Source: Salipiger pentaromativorans
GTDB lineage: Bacteria > Pseudomonadota > Alphaproteobacteria > Rhodobacterales > Rhodobacteraceae
Length of the DNA: 64,000 bases
Direction of reading: 5' to 3'
NCBI RefSeq assembly: GCF_024721115.1
Contig: NZ_JAMDHK010000016.1
Span: 1-64,000 of the forward strand
In this document: piece after piece, positions 16,464-25,005 of the stretch
How the letters are laid out: the number at the start of each line of letters is the position of its first letter
How positions within the stretch are numbered: position 1 is the first letter of the stretch
The notes under the pieces: model-generated
The model's database searches: none
Seen by the model: only the letters and a program-made list of their open reading frames with translations
Told to the model about the DNA's origin: nothing
Position numbers and translations under genes: made by a program

Positions 16464-17288
16464 TCAGTCCCGCAGCCAGGTGGGTTGCAGAACGATCACC
16501 GTCGGGCGCGACGGCAGATCGCGCAGGCCGATCACCAGCTCGGGGCCGTCGCGCCGGTCGATGACGAAGCGGTCGGAGACATCGTCGAGAAACCGGTTGA
16601 GCGAGGCGCCGGAGAACCAGTGCATGGGGAGGATGACCGAGCTTTTCAGCCGGTCCACCACCCGCACCATGGCGTCGAGCCCCATCGTATAGCCGCCGTC
16701 CACCGGCACCATCAGCACATCGAGCCGGCCCAGCGCCGCATATTGCGCATCGTTGGGTTCGTGATGCAGATGGCCGAGATGGCCGATGCACAGCCCCTCG
16801 ACCTCGAAGACGAAGATCGAGTTGCCCTTCTCCTCCGTCCCGCCCATGGGCGAGCGGATGTCGGTCGAGACATTGCGCACCAGCATTTCGCCGAGGTCGA
16901 GATGGTGCTCGATCCCCTCGCCGAACGCTCCCCAGCCCGGCAGCACATGGGGAATTGCCGGGTCGGGATTGGCCGTCCAATGGGTGTCGTGGGCATGGTT
17001 CATGGTGACCACATCGGGGATCAGATCGGCATTGCCGATGAAGCCGGTGAAATCGGTGACCGCCTCGAGCCCGCCACGGGTCTGGATCAGGAAGCTGGCA
17101 TGGGAGATGTAATGCAGGCGGACGGAATATTCGGGCACCGGGTCGGTCCAGGCGGCCTTGTGCAGATAGCGCAGCCCCGGCGCGGCATCGGCGATGGCGA
17201 TGCAATGCGAGGGGCGCCGCTGTTCCTGTGCGGCGGCGGGCAGGGCGGCGGTCAGCAGAAGGCTCAGGGCAAGGCCGAGGCGCAGCAT
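16464..17288 (-). CDS. periplasmic MBL-fold metallohydrolase-like protein
   Basis: A 274-residue protein with a signal peptide (ALPAAAQ near residue 20) and a metallo-beta-lactamase-like fold of the UlaG/L-ascorbate lactonase type. Motifs include LHYISHASFLIQTRGGLEAV, VTMNHAHDTH (the metal-binding HxHxxH-like element), GHLGHLHHEPND and ILPMHWFSG. Substrate unknown. The start is set by AAGGAGA. It lies 93 nt upstream of the FAD oxidase on the same strand and could share its transcript, but no functional link is evident. Confidence 0.78.
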   Translation of the reverse strand: MLRLGLALSLLLTAALPAAAQEQRRPSHCIAIADAAPGLRYLHKAAWTDPVPEYSVRLHYISHASFLIQTRGGLEAVTDFTGFIGNADLIPDVVTMNHAHDTHWTANPDPAIPHVLPGWGAFGEGIEHHLDLGEMLVRNVSTDIRSPMGGTEEKGNSIFVFEVEGLCIGHLGHLHHEPNDAQYAALGRLDVLMVPVDGGYTMGLDAMVRVVDRLKSSVILPMHWFSGASLNRFLDDVSDRFVIDRRDGPELVIGLRDLPSRPTVIVLQPTWLRD

Positions 17289-17437
17289 GGGCGGGTCTCC
17301 TTGTTGCGTGAGGTCAGCCTAGCAGGGAAACCGCGCCGCGCATCTGACATTTGCGTTGGTGCGGCGCTCTGCGCCGCAGGGGGAGTATTTTTCGGAAAGA
17401 TGAAAGGCAGAAGCTCCTCGAACGGGCGTTGCCGGGG

Positions 17438-17947
17438 TCAGCCGAGCGAGGTCATGGCAAGGCCGGTGAGCCAGAGCCCGAGCCCGAAGGACAGATGGCT
17501 GACCGCGCTGCCGCGGCGCGCGCGCCAGGGGTTGGGCGTGTTGCGCGCTGCGAGCCCGGCACCAAGGCAGGGCTGAAGCACGAGAAACGGCGCCGCCAGT
17601 GTCAGAAGCCCGAAGCCGAGCGCCGGGAGCGGCGTCGGCGCCGCAAGCCAGCCGGGCGCCACGATCCACAGGAACAGCGCCGCGAAGACGATGCCGGTCA
17701 GATAATGCAGGGCCCAGCCCAGGGCCCGCTCTCCGGGGATCTTCGGGCTTGCCGCGATGGGGCGGTGGATCAGCCGGCCACGGGGCAGATGGCCCAGCCA
17801 GCGTCCCAGAAGCGCATAGTCGAGGCCGGACACCCCCAGCACGCGCCGCCGGAAGAGGGCGGTCAGATCCATGACCAGGGTTGCGCCGGTGCCCAGCAGA
17901 AGAGCGGAGCAGAGCAGGGGGATAAGGCCGGGGGCGGGGGTAAGCAT
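17438..17947 (-). CDS. DUF2938 integral membrane protein
   Basis: A 169-residue membrane protein with four predicted hydrophobic segments and conserved-looking pieces: GTGATLVMDLTALFRRRVLG, YALLGRWLGHLPRGRLIH and GWALHYLTGIVFAALFLWIV. It matches what I recall of DUF2938, a family without known function. AAGGAG precedes the start. It is transcribed away from a MerR-family regulator across a 73-nt gap holding a textbook MerR-type promoter, so the regulator probably controls it, perhaps under redox or chemical stress. Confidence 0.78.
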   Translation of the reverse strand: MLTPAPGLIPLLCSALLLGTGATLVMDLTALFRRRVLGVSGLDYALLGRWLGHLPRGRLIHRPIAASPKIPGERALGWALHYLTGIVFAALFLWIVAPGWLAAPTPLPALGFGLLTLAAPFLVLQPCLGAGLAARNTPNPWRARRGSAVSHLSFGLGLWLTGLAMTSLG

Positions 17948-17984
17948 CGTGTCGGGCTCCTTGCAGAATCAGGCGATGCCCGGT

Positions 17985-18015
17985 GATATGCCACTTCAAG
18001 TCGGCTTGAGGTCAA
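17985..18015 (-). promoter_or_regulatory. MerR-type promoter with SoxR-box-like operator
   Basis: On the minus strand, -35 TTGACC (18015-18010) and -10 CATATC (17990-17985) are separated by 19 nt, the stretched spacing typical of MerR-activated promoters. The spacer holds the dyad CCTCAAGCCGACTTGAAG, which agrees with the E. coli soxS box at 14 of 18 positions. It would drive the DUF2938 gene, under the divergently encoded MerR-family protein. Confidence 0.75.
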
Positions 18016-18020
18016 GGGAC

Positions 18021-18455
18021 ATGCTGGACATTGCCGAGGTCGCGCGCAGAAGCGGCGTTCCCGCATCGGCGCTGCGCTATTACGAGGATCAGGGGCTGAT
18101 CCGCTCCGTCGGGCGCCGGGGGCTGCGGCGGGTCTATGAATCGGATGTGCTGACCCGGCTCTCGCTGATTTCCCTGGGGCAGATCGCGGGGTTCTCGCTG
18201 GCGGAAATCGCCGAGATCCTGCGCGATCAAGAGGCGCCGGTGATCGCGCGCGAGCGTCTGCTGGCAAAGGCCGATGCGCTCGACCTGCGCATCCGCGAGC
18301 TGACGGCGCTGCGCGACGGGCTGCGGCACACGGCGCAATGCACCGCGCCCAGCCATCTCGAATGCCCGAGTTTCCGCCGCCTGATGCGCACGGCGCTGGC
18401 CCATGGCGCCCGCCGGCGCAGGGCGGCAGCAAAGGCCCCGGTCCCGCCGCGCTGA
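18021..18455 (+). CDS. MerR-family transcriptional regulator, SoxR-related
   Basis: A 144-residue regulator. The winged helix-turn-helix covers residues 2-70 (DIAEVARRSGVPASALRYYE, then LGQIAGFSLAEIAEIL), a dimerisation helix lies at about 75-103, and the end is basic. SoxR's four-cysteine iron-sulfur site is absent: only Cys107 and Cys115 remain, in QCTAPSHLECPSF. The start at 18021 follows AAGGGA. The promoter between it and the DUF2938 gene carries a SoxR-like dyad. A thiol-based sensor of oxidants or electrophiles is a plausible inference; the inducer is unknown. Confidence 0.85.
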   Translation: MLDIAEVARRSGVPASALRYYEDQGLIRSVGRRGLRRVYESDVLTRLSLISLGQIAGFSLAEIAEILRDQEAPVIARERLLAKADALDLRIRELTALRDGLRHTAQCTAPSHLECPSFRRLMRTALAHGARRRRAAAKAPVPPR

Positions 18456-18465
18456 CCGTCTCGCT

Positions 18466-19050
18466 CTATCCGACCTGGGTCTTGCCGCGCCGGTCGCCGC
18501 GCAGGGCGGCGTAGAGCACATGGGTGCGCCAGCGGCCGTTGATCTGGAGATAGCTCTGCGCCACGCCCTCGTATTTGAAGCCCGAGCGCTCCAGCAACCC
18601 GCGCGAGGCGACGTTCTCCGGCAGGCAGGCGGCCTCGATCCGGCTCAGGTCGAGCCGTTCGAAGGCGTGATGCACCAGCGCGGCGATGGTTTCGCGCATA
18701 AAGCCCTGGCGGGCGTAGGGCTGGCCGGTCCAGTAGCCCAGCACGCCGGATTGCGCCGGGCCGCGGCGGATATTGTCGAGCGTGATCGCGCCGACAAGCT
18801 GCTCGTCCTCGCGGCGGAAGATGAACAGCGGGATGGCCGTGCCGCCCGAGATGGACCGGTTGGCCCAGTAGACGCGGTTGGTGAAGGCGCGCCGTGTCAG
18901 GTGATCGGCGGCCCAGGACGGCTCCCAGGGGGTGAGATAGGCGCGGCTTTCCAGCCGCAGCGCCACCCATGCGTTGAAATCGTTGTGCTGCGGCGCGCGC
19001 AGCACCAGACGCTCGGTATCGAGCCGAAGCCTGCGCCGCCGCCCCAGCAT
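18466..19050 (-). CDS. GNAT-family N-acetyltransferase, RimJ-like
   Basis: A 194-residue acetyltransferase. N-terminal LRLDTERLVLRAPQHNDFNA is the RimJ/RimL-type opening; acetyl-CoA-binding features follow (GVLGYWTGQPYARQGFMRET, then ENVASRGLLERSGFKYEG). Relatives acetylate the N-terminal alanine of ribosomal proteins or other amines. The ATG at 19050 shares its first base with the stop codon of the M16 peptidase upstream; a GTG at 19053 is the alternative start. The overlap implies coupled translation with the peptidase and threonine synthase genes. Confidence 0.88.
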   Translation of the reverse strand: MLGRRRRLRLDTERLVLRAPQHNDFNAWVALRLESRAYLTPWEPSWAADHLTRRAFTNRVYWANRSISGGTAIPLFIFRREDEQLVGAITLDNIRRGPAQSGVLGYWTGQPYARQGFMRETIAALVHHAFERLDLSRIEAACLPENVASRGLLERSGFKYEGVAQSYLQINGRWRTHVLYAALRGDRRGKTQVG

Positions 19051-20312
19051 CACACCGTCCGGCGGGCCTGCAACGCGTCGAGCCCGGGTGCGCCCGCGAC
19101 CGGCCCGTACAGCGCCAGCGCGGCGGGCGCGCGGCCCGCCAGCTCTTCGGCAAACAGCCGGACATCGCCGGTGGTGACATTGTCGATCTTCGCGACCGTC
19201 TCCTCGATCGGTGGCACCGCACCCCAGATCTGCACCATGCGCGCCATGCGCTCGGCCCGCGAGGACGAGCTTTCCAGCCCCATCAGCAGCCCCGCCTTCA
19301 TCTGCGCCCGTGCCCGGGCGACCTCTTCGGGGCTCATGTCCTCGGCGGCGCGTTTCATCTCGTCGATGGTGAGGCGCGTGAGTTCTCCCAGCTCCTCGCC
19401 GCTGGTGCCGGCATAGATCGTGGTCAGCCCCGTGTCCTCATAGGCGCCGGTCTGGGCAAAGATCGTGTAGCACAGCCCGCGTTTCTCGCGGATCTCCTGG
19501 AACAGCCGCGAGGACATGCCGCCGCCAAGCGCGATCGCATAGATCTGCGCGGTGTAGAATCCCGGGTCGCGATAGCCGGGGCCCTCGAAGGCCAGCGCGA
19601 AATGCGCCTGCTCCAGCGCCTTCTCGTGCCGGGTTTCGCCGCCGGTAAAACGCGCCGGCTCGGGGGGGCGGGATTTGCGCGAGGCAAGCCCGCCGAACAG
19701 CGCCTCGGCCTGTTCCACCAGCGCCGCGTGATCCACCGCGCCCGCCGCCGAGAGGATCATCTGGTCGGGGCTGTAATGTTCCGCCACGAAGGTCTCCAGA
19801 TCGTCGCGCCCGAAGCGGCGCACATTGGCGGCCTCGCCCAGAATGGTGCGCCCCAGCGGCTGGTTCTGATAGGCGCGCTCCTGCAGCCAGTCGAAGATCA
19901 CGTCGTCGGGTGTGTCCAGCGCCTGGCCGATCTCCTGGAGGATCACATGGCGTTCGGTCTCGATTTCCCTGCCGTCGAAAACCGGGTTCAGCAGGATGTC
20001 CGAAATCACATCCATCGCCAGCTTCGTGTCATTCTCCAGCACGCGGGCGTAATAGGCGGTCACCTCGCGCGAGGTATAGGCGTTGATATAGCCGCCCACA
20101 TCCTCGATGGCCTCGGCGATCTGCAGCGCGCTGCGGGTCTTGGTGCCCTTGAACGCCATATGTTCGAGGAAATGCGCGATGCCGTTCTGCTCGACGCGCT
20201 CGTTGCGCCCGCCCGCGGTCACCCAGATGCCGAGCGTGGCCGATTGCAGCCCGTCCATGCGTTCGGAGACGATGCGCAGACCGTTCTTGAGGGTTGTCTG
20301 TTCCACACTCAC
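19050..20312 (-). CDS. M16-family zinc metallopeptidase (mitochondrial processing peptidase-like)
   Basis: A 420-residue pitrilysin-family protease. The inverted zinc motif HFLEH is at residues 47-51, with the downstream glutamates in EIETERHVILQEIGQ. The C-terminal half carries the family's FREKRGLCYT-like element (IREKRGLCYTIFAQTGAYED). Relatives degrade small peptides. The start is GTG at 20312, overlapping the thrC stop in GTGA; no ATG is available nearby and a second GTG lies two codons in. It is located in the order SURF1-thrC-M16-GNAT that I recall from Rhodobacteraceae. Confidence 0.92.
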   Translation of the reverse strand: MSVEQTTLKNGLRIVSERMDGLQSATLGIWVTAGGRNERVEQNGIAHFLEHMAFKGTKTRSALQIAEAIEDVGGYINAYTSREVTAYYARVLENDTKLAMDVISDILLNPVFDGREIETERHVILQEIGQALDTPDDVIFDWLQERAYQNQPLGRTILGEAANVRRFGRDDLETFVAEHYSPDQMILSAAGAVDHAALVEQAEALFGGLASRKSRPPEPARFTGGETRHEKALEQAHFALAFEGPGYRDPGFYTAQIYAIALGGGMSSRLFQEIREKRGLCYTIFAQTGAYEDTGLTTIYAGTSGEELGELTRLTIDEMKRAAEDMSPEEVARARAQMKAGLLMGLESSSSRAERMARMVQIWGAVPPIEETVAKIDNVTTGDVRLFAEELAGRAPAALALYGPVAGAPGLDALQARRTV

Positions 20313-21697
20313 TTTGCGAGCCGCTCCCGGATCAGGGTTTCGAGCGCGGTCAGGTCGTTCGCGACCCGGGTCACCCGTTCCTCGCGGTCGAAGAGACCGG
20401 CCATGCGTTCGGGCAATGCCGGGCGGATGCCGCTGGCCTGTTCCACCGCATCGGGGAATTTCGCCGGATGGGCGGTGGCCAGCGTGATCATCGGAGTGGC
20501 GGCGGTGCGGTGCTCGTCGGCCACTTTCACGCCGACGGCGGAATGCGGGCAGAGCAGCTCGCCCATGGTGGCATGGGCCCTGGCGATGGTGGCGAGCGTT
20601 TCCTCTTCCGAGGCACGGCCGCTCTCGAAATGCTCGCGCAGCGCTTGCAGGGCCCCTTGCGAGACGCCGAACCCGCCCTCCTTCAGCTCTTCCATGAGCT
20701 GCGCCACGGCGCCGCCGTCGCGCCCATACGCGTCGAAGAGGGCGCGTTCGAAATTCGAGCTGATCTGGATATCCATGGACGGGCTGATCGAGGGGATCAC
20801 CTCGCCCTTCCGGTAAGCGCCCGATGAGAGGCAGCGGTGCAGGATGTCGTTCTGGTTGGTGGCGATCACCAGCCGGTCGATGGGCAGCCCCATCTTCTTG
20901 GCGATATAGCCGGCGAAGATGTCGCCGAAATTGCCCGTGGGCACGGTGAAGCTGACCGTCCGGTCCGGCGCGCCCAGCGACACGGCGGCGGAGAAGTAAT
21001 AGACCACCTGCGCCAGCACCCGCGCCCAGTTGATCGAGTTCACCCCCGCCAGCCGCACCTCGTCGCGGAAGGCGAAATCGTTGAACATGTCCTTGAGCCG
21101 CGCCTGGCAATCGTCGAAATGCCCGTCGACGGCCAGCGCGTGCACATTGGCCTCGCCGGGCGTGGTCATCTGGCGCCGCTGCACCTCCGACACCCGGCCA
21201 TGGGGGAAGAGGATGAACACATCCACCGCATCGAGCCCCTTGAACGCCTCGATGGCGGCCGAGCCGGTGTCGCCGCTGGTGGCGCCCACGATGGTGACAT
21301 GCTCGCCGCGCCGGGTCAGCGCCTCCTCGAAGAGCTGCCCGATGAGCTGCATGGCGAAATCCTTGAAGGCCAGCGTCGGCCCGTGGAAGAGCTCGAGCAG
21401 GAAATGCCCGGGCGCAAGCTGCACCAGCGGTGCCCGCGCGCCGTGGCCGAACCCGGCATAGGCTTTCGCGATCAGATCGCCGAAGGTCTCGTCGGTGAAA
21501 CTGTCGCCGACGAAGGGGCGCATGACGCGGAACGCGGTCTCTTCATAGCTCAGCCCGTGCAGCGCGCGGATGTCGTCCCTCGACATCACGGGCACGGTCT
21601 CGGGCACATAGAGCCCGCCGTCGCGGGCCAGCCCCGACAGCATCGCCTCTTCGAAGCTCAGCGCGGGCGCCTGTCCGCGGGTGGAGATATAGCGCAT
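20309..21697 (-). CDS. thrC: threonine synthase
   Basis: A 462-residue PLP enzyme that converts O-phosphohomoserine to threonine, the last step of threonine biosynthesis. The start MRYISTRGQAPALSFEEAML is characteristic of the long (fungal and proteobacterial) class. The PLP lysine is in FHGPTLAFKDFAMQL, phosphate-binding residues in VGATSGDTGSAAIEAFKG, and VPTGNFGDIFAGYIAKKMGL follows. It begins immediately after the SURF1 stop codon and overlaps the M16 gene by 4 nt. Confidence 0.96.
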   Translation of the reverse strand: MRYISTRGQAPALSFEEAMLSGLARDGGLYVPETVPVMSRDDIRALHGLSYEETAFRVMRPFVGDSFTDETFGDLIAKAYAGFGHGARAPLVQLAPGHFLLELFHGPTLAFKDFAMQLIGQLFEEALTRRGEHVTIVGATSGDTGSAAIEAFKGLDAVDVFILFPHGRVSEVQRRQMTTPGEANVHALAVDGHFDDCQARLKDMFNDFAFRDEVRLAGVNSINWARVLAQVVYYFSAAVSLGAPDRTVSFTVPTGNFGDIFAGYIAKKMGLPIDRLVIATNQNDILHRCLSSGAYRKGEVIPSISPSMDIQISSNFERALFDAYGRDGGAVAQLMEELKEGGFGVSQGALQALREHFESGRASEEETLATIARAHATMGELLCPHSAVGVKVADEHRTAATPMITLATAHPAKFPDAVEQASGIRPALPERMAGLFDREERVTRVANDLTALETLIRERLAK

Positions 21698-22375
21698 TCA
21701 GGTGTCTCCGGTCTTCATCTGCCGCCGGATGTAATAAGCGGTCATGATCAGCCACACCACGGCCAGCGAGAACCAGGTGATGGCATATTGCAGGTGATCG
21801 TTCGGGATGCCGCTGGTATCGACCGGCAGCGGGGTGATATCCGGATCGCCCGGCGTGATCCGCCGCGCGATGACCAGCAGCGGTTCGGTGCCAAGCGTCT
21901 CGGCCATCGGGCCGATGTCGCGGGCGAACCAGATGTTGGCCTTGGTATCGTTCTCCGGCGTGGCGCTGTTGCGGTCGTCGGGCCAGTGCAGGTTGCCCTG
22001 CACCTCCGCCGGTCCGGTCCGGCGCGCCGCGTCCTTGTTCGCGTCTGCGGTGAAGCCCCGGTCGAGCAGAACCAGGCGGCCCTCGTCCGTCCGAAAGGGC
22101 GAGACGATGCGGTAACCGGCGCCGATCTGCTTGCGGCTCACGAGTACACGGATCTCGCCCGGCAGGATCTCACCGGCCAGCGCCACCGGCTGATAGCGCT
22201 GCGCATCGGGCGAGACCATGACCGGAAGCGGTTCCGGCGCATCGCCGATCCGCGCCTCGATCCGTGCCAGCACGCCCTCTTTCCAGGTCAGCCGCTGCAT
22301 CTGCCAGATCCCCAGCCCGACAAGAATGCCGGCACCGATCAGGCCAAACAGCAGGGGGGCGAGGAAACGGGTCAC
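21698..22375 (-). CDS. SURF1-family cytochrome oxidase assembly protein
   Basis: A 225-residue membrane protein with N- and C-terminal transmembrane segments (LAPLLFGLIGAGILVGLGIW and ITWFSLAVVWLIMTAYYI) flanking a periplasmic domain with RYQPVALAGEILPGEIRVLV and YRIVSPFRTDEGRLVLLDRG. SURF1 proteins help deliver heme a to subunit I of aa3-type cytochrome c oxidase. The start is GTG at 22375 with GGAG upstream. The cox genes it usually accompanies would lie upstream, but here a CoA-transferase gene precedes it, 243 nt away. Confidence 0.9.
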   Translation of the reverse strand: MTRFLAPLLFGLIGAGILVGLGIWQMQRLTWKEGVLARIEARIGDAPEPLPVMVSPDAQRYQPVALAGEILPGEIRVLVSRKQIGAGYRIVSPFRTDEGRLVLLDRGFTADANKDAARRTGPAEVQGNLHWPDDRNSATPENDTKANIWFARDIGPMAETLGTEPLLVIARRITPGDPDITPLPVDTSGIPNDHLQYAITWFSLAVVWLIMTAYYIRRQMKTGDT

Positions 22376-22500
22376 GCGGGCTCCGCAGGGAACGATTGTG
22401 CCGCCTGCTTTATCGCGGGAGGCGGGGGGGTATCAAGGCGGGATTGCCGCCCCCGGGGCCCGCCGCCCCGCGCATGGCCGTCCGACCCGCTCAACGTGCC

Positions 22501-22528
22501 CCCTTCTTCTCTTTCCAAATACGCAAAA
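22501..22528 (+). repeat. 28-bp dispersed repeat, copy 1
   Basis: This intergenic sequence (beginning CCCTTCTTCTCTTTCCAA) matches the complement of 47319-47346 at 27 of 28 positions. Both copies lie between genes next to GC-rich sequence. It is probably a short dispersed element of this genome; function unknown. Confidence 0.7.
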
Positions 22529-22591
22529 TCCGCGTCTCCCCGGGCCCGCCGCAGGCCGGCCGGGCGCGGGATGGCCACTGGCCACGGGGGC

Positions 22592-22612
22592 GCCGGGGGC
22601 AGCGCCCCCGGC
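22592..22612 (-). terminator. GC-rich hairpin behind the CoA-transferase gene
   Basis: Perfect 9-bp arms (GCCGGGGGC and GCCCCCGGC) with a 3-base loop lie 7 nt past the stop of the minus-strand CoA-transferase gene. No T-tract follows, so its strength as a terminator is doubtful. It may act as a 3'-end-stabilising structure. Confidence 0.45.
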
Positions 22613-22618
22613 CTCCGC

Positions 22619-23740
22619 TCACCCCTGGCCGAGCTTCGGCGAGGCCCGGTCGAGACAAAGCGCGGCGTCGGAAAACCGGAACGGCGACCGCACGCCCGGC
22701 ACGCCCTCCGGCGCGATCTGCATGCCGCGCGCCTGCACCTGCGGATCGGCCATGACTTCGGACAGGTCGTTGATCGGTCCCGCCGGAATCCCCTCGCGCT
22801 CGCAGCCCGCCAGCAGATCGGCCTTGGACCATTTGCGCGTCTCGGGCATCAGCGCCGCCTCCAGCGCATCGCGGTTGCGGATGCGGTCGGCATTGGTGAG
22901 GTAATCGGGATGCTCCGCCAGCGCCTCCAGTCCGAGCAGACGGCAGAGCCGCTGATATTGCGGATCGTTGCCGGTGGCGATGATGATATAGCCATCGGCG
23001 CAGTCGAAGACCTGATAGGGCGTCAGGTTCGGGTGGTAATTTCCGGTGCGCCCCGGCGCCTCGCCGGTGGCCAGATAGTTCATCGCCTGGTTCGCCGTCG
23101 CCGCCACCGCGCAGTCGAGCAGCGCCATGTCCACATGCTGCCCCTTGCCGGTCCGCTGCTTCTGGTGCAGCGCCGCGAGGATGCCCGAAACGGAATAAAG
23201 CCCGGTGAAGAGATCGGTGATCGCCACCCCGGTGCGCTGCGGCTGGCCGTCCGGATTGCCGGTGATCGACATGAACCCCGACATGCCCTGGATGATATAG
23301 TCATAGCCCGCGCGATGCGCATAGGGCCCGTCCTGCCCGAACCCGGTGATCGAGCAATAGACCAGGCCGGGATTGACCTGCGACAGCGACGCATAGTCGA
23401 GCCCGTATTTCGCCAGCCCGCCGACCTTGAAATTCTCGATCAGGATATCGGCGTCGCGCACCATGTCGCGGATCTGCTGCTGGCCCTCCGGCGTGGTGAA
23501 ATCCACCACGACCGAATGTTTGCCCCGGTTGCAGCAATGGAAATAGGCCGCCGAATGATCGTCTTCCCGCTCGATGAAGGGCGGGCCCCATTTGCGGGTG
23601 TCGTCGCCGCGCGGGGCTTCGATCTTGATGACCTCGGCGCCGAGATCCGCCAGCACTTGGCCGGCCCAGGGGCCGGCCAGAATGCGCGCCAGTTCGACGA
23701 CTTTCACCCCCTCCAGGGGGCCTCGCGGTGCTGCCGTCAT
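22619..23740 (-). CDS. CaiB/BaiF family (class III) CoA-transferase
   Basis: A 373-residue enzyme that moves CoA between carboxylic acids. The N-terminal half has the family opening PLEGVKVVELARILAGPWAG, an aspartate-containing ADLGAEVIKIEAPRGDDTR and GKHSVVVDFTTPEGQ. The central part includes AGYDYIIQGMSGFMSITG and VDMALLDCAVAA. The start ATG at 23740 overlaps the stop of the DsbA-like gene in ATGA. The substrate cannot be deduced; relatives act on formyl-CoA, succinyl-CoA with mesaconate or malate, or carnitine. Pairing with a thiol oxidoreductase seems incidental. Confidence 0.9.
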   Translation of the reverse strand: MTAAPRGPLEGVKVVELARILAGPWAGQVLADLGAEVIKIEAPRGDDTRKWGPPFIEREDDHSAAYFHCCNRGKHSVVVDFTTPEGQQQIRDMVRDADILIENFKVGGLAKYGLDYASLSQVNPGLVYCSITGFGQDGPYAHRAGYDYIIQGMSGFMSITGNPDGQPQRTGVAITDLFTGLYSVSGILAALHQKQRTGKGQHVDMALLDCAVAATANQAMNYLATGEAPGRTGNYHPNLTPYQVFDCADGYIIIATGNDPQYQRLCRLLGLEALAEHPDYLTNADRIRNRDALEAALMPETRKWSKADLLAGCEREGIPAGPINDLSEVMADPQVQARGMQIAPEGVPGVRSPFRFSDAALCLDRASPKLGQG

Positions 23741-24381
23741 TGCGCCGCGTCGATCCGCTCGTCGAGGATTTCGGCGAATTTCGAATAGGACATGTTGCTG
23801 TAGAGCTCGCCGTCGATGACGAAGGAAGGGGTCGAGTTGAACCCGTCCTTCTCGACATTGCCCTGATACCATTCCACCAGCGCCTTGAGCTTTGCGCCGT
23901 CGCTCATGCAGACGTCCAGCGCCTCCTTGTCGATGCCGGCGAGCCGGCCGATCTTGCGGATGGCGTCGGCCACCTCGGCCTCGGAGCCCTTGCGGGCCCA
24001 GTCCGACTGGGTGCCGTAGACCATGTCGATGATGCCGAAATATTTCATCTCGCCGCCGCAGCGCGCCATCAGCGAGGCCCACATGTCGAACTTGTTGAAA
24101 TAGGCCTCGCGGTGCACGAAACGGATCTTGCCGGTGTCGATGTAGTTTTCCTTGATCTGCGGAAAGACCTCATCCTCGAAGGCGGCGCAATGTGGGCAGG
24201 TGAAGGAAGCGTATTCGATCACCTCGACCGGCGCATCGGGCGCGCCGAGCGCCATTTCGGTCACCGTCGCTTCCTGCGCGCTGGCGGCGCCGGTCGTGCC
24301 GGTGCCGGCGGGCGTCAGAAGCCAGCCGCCACCGGCGGCAAGAACGGCCGCGAGGGCGGCGGTGGTCAGGATACGCTTCAT
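23737..24381 (-). CDS. periplasmic DsbA-family thiol:disulfide oxidoreductase
   Basis: A 214-residue exported protein. The signal peptide ends near GAASAQE. The thioredoxin fold with a helical insert has the active site CPHC in YASFTCPHCAAFEDEV and the cis-proline loop NSTPSFVIDGELY. It oxidises or isomerises cysteine pairs in the periplasm. This subfamily (27 kDa outer-membrane-protein or DsbA-like) is often found without DsbB nearby. RBS AAAGGAAG precedes the start. It overlaps the CoA-transferase gene by 4 nt. Confidence 0.92.
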   Translation of the reverse strand: MKRILTTAALAAVLAAGGGWLLTPAGTGTTGAASAQEATVTEMALGAPDAPVEVIEYASFTCPHCAAFEDEVFPQIKENYIDTGKIRFVHREAYFNKFDMWASLMARCGGEMKYFGIIDMVYGTQSDWARKGSEAEVADAIRKIGRLAGIDKEALDVCMSDGAKLKALVEWYQGNVEKDGFNSTPSFVIDGELYSNMSYSKFAEILDERIDAAQ

Positions 24382-24421
24382 ATGTCTTCCTTTTTCCTGC
24401 TCTGGCCCCGGGATGCGGGGT

Positions 24422-24928
24422 TTAGCGATTGGTCTTCGATATGACGTTCACCGCCAGACGTTCAAGCGCCTGGCGCAGCCCGTCGTCGGCGATGCCCTCG
24501 GCGGCGCGATGCGCCTTGGCGGCGATCTCAGGCGCCGGCGCGGGGGCGGATTTCGGTTCCGGGCGGTGGGAAAAGGCGACGCGCCCCTCGGAAAATCCGG
24601 TGGCGGCGGTCTGCGTCACGCGGATGCGCGAGATGGCGTTGTAGCCATAGATCGCATTGACCCGTTCGCGCAGCGCCTCCTTGCGCATCTCCAGCAGCGG
24701 GGCGTTGGCGCCGGTGGTCAGCAGCGTCAGCGTCGCCCCCATGCCGCCGCGGCCATAGCTCACCTCGACCGGCCGCGAGATTGCCGCCAGATCGGCGCCG
24801 GCGATCTCTTCCCAGTGGGTCAGGACGCGGGACTGAGCAAAGCCGCGGCTTTCGCTGGCCCGGCGGATGTTCTGTTTCAGAAGCCCCCCGGTCTGGGCGA
24901 AGCCATAGGTTGTGGTGCGCCGTTGCAT
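24422..24928 (-). CDS. DciA-family (DUF721) protein
   Basis: A 168-residue protein with the DUF721 core at about residues 10-110: GFAQSRVLTHWEEIAGADLA and a beta segment LTLLTTGANAPLLEMRKEAL followed by VNAIYGYNAISRIRVTQT. DciA loads or activates the replicative helicase DnaB in bacteria lacking DnaC. The C-terminal third is alanine- and proline-rich. It is transcribed divergently from mutY across about 80 nt. RBS GGAGAGGG is upstream. The short gap on the other side leads to the DsbA-like gene on the same strand. Confidence 0.85.
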   Translation of the reverse strand: MQRRTTTYGFAQTGGLLKQNIRRASESRGFAQSRVLTHWEEIAGADLAAISRPVEVSYGRGGMGATLTLLTTGANAPLLEMRKEALRERVNAIYGYNAISRIRVTQTAATGFSEGRVAFSHRPEPKSAPAPAPEIAAKAHRAAEGIADDGLRQALERLAVNVISKTNR

Positions 24929-25005
24929 CTTGAATCCCTCTCCACGGCACTATTCTAGTGAGCGCGCATCCGGGCGCCAGCCCGGAATCACCCACGATCA
25001 AGGGA

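Noticed and set aside
15087-17576. An 829-codon plus-strand open frame opposite the FAD oxidase and MBL genes
   Set aside because: Shadow frame for the same reason; spans two unrelated real genes and the gap between them.
20837-23788. A 983-codon plus-strand open frame opposite thrC, SURF1 and the CoA-transferase
   Set aside because: Shadow frame; composition is dominated by Arg, His, Gly and Asp, and the opposite strand has clear family motifs.
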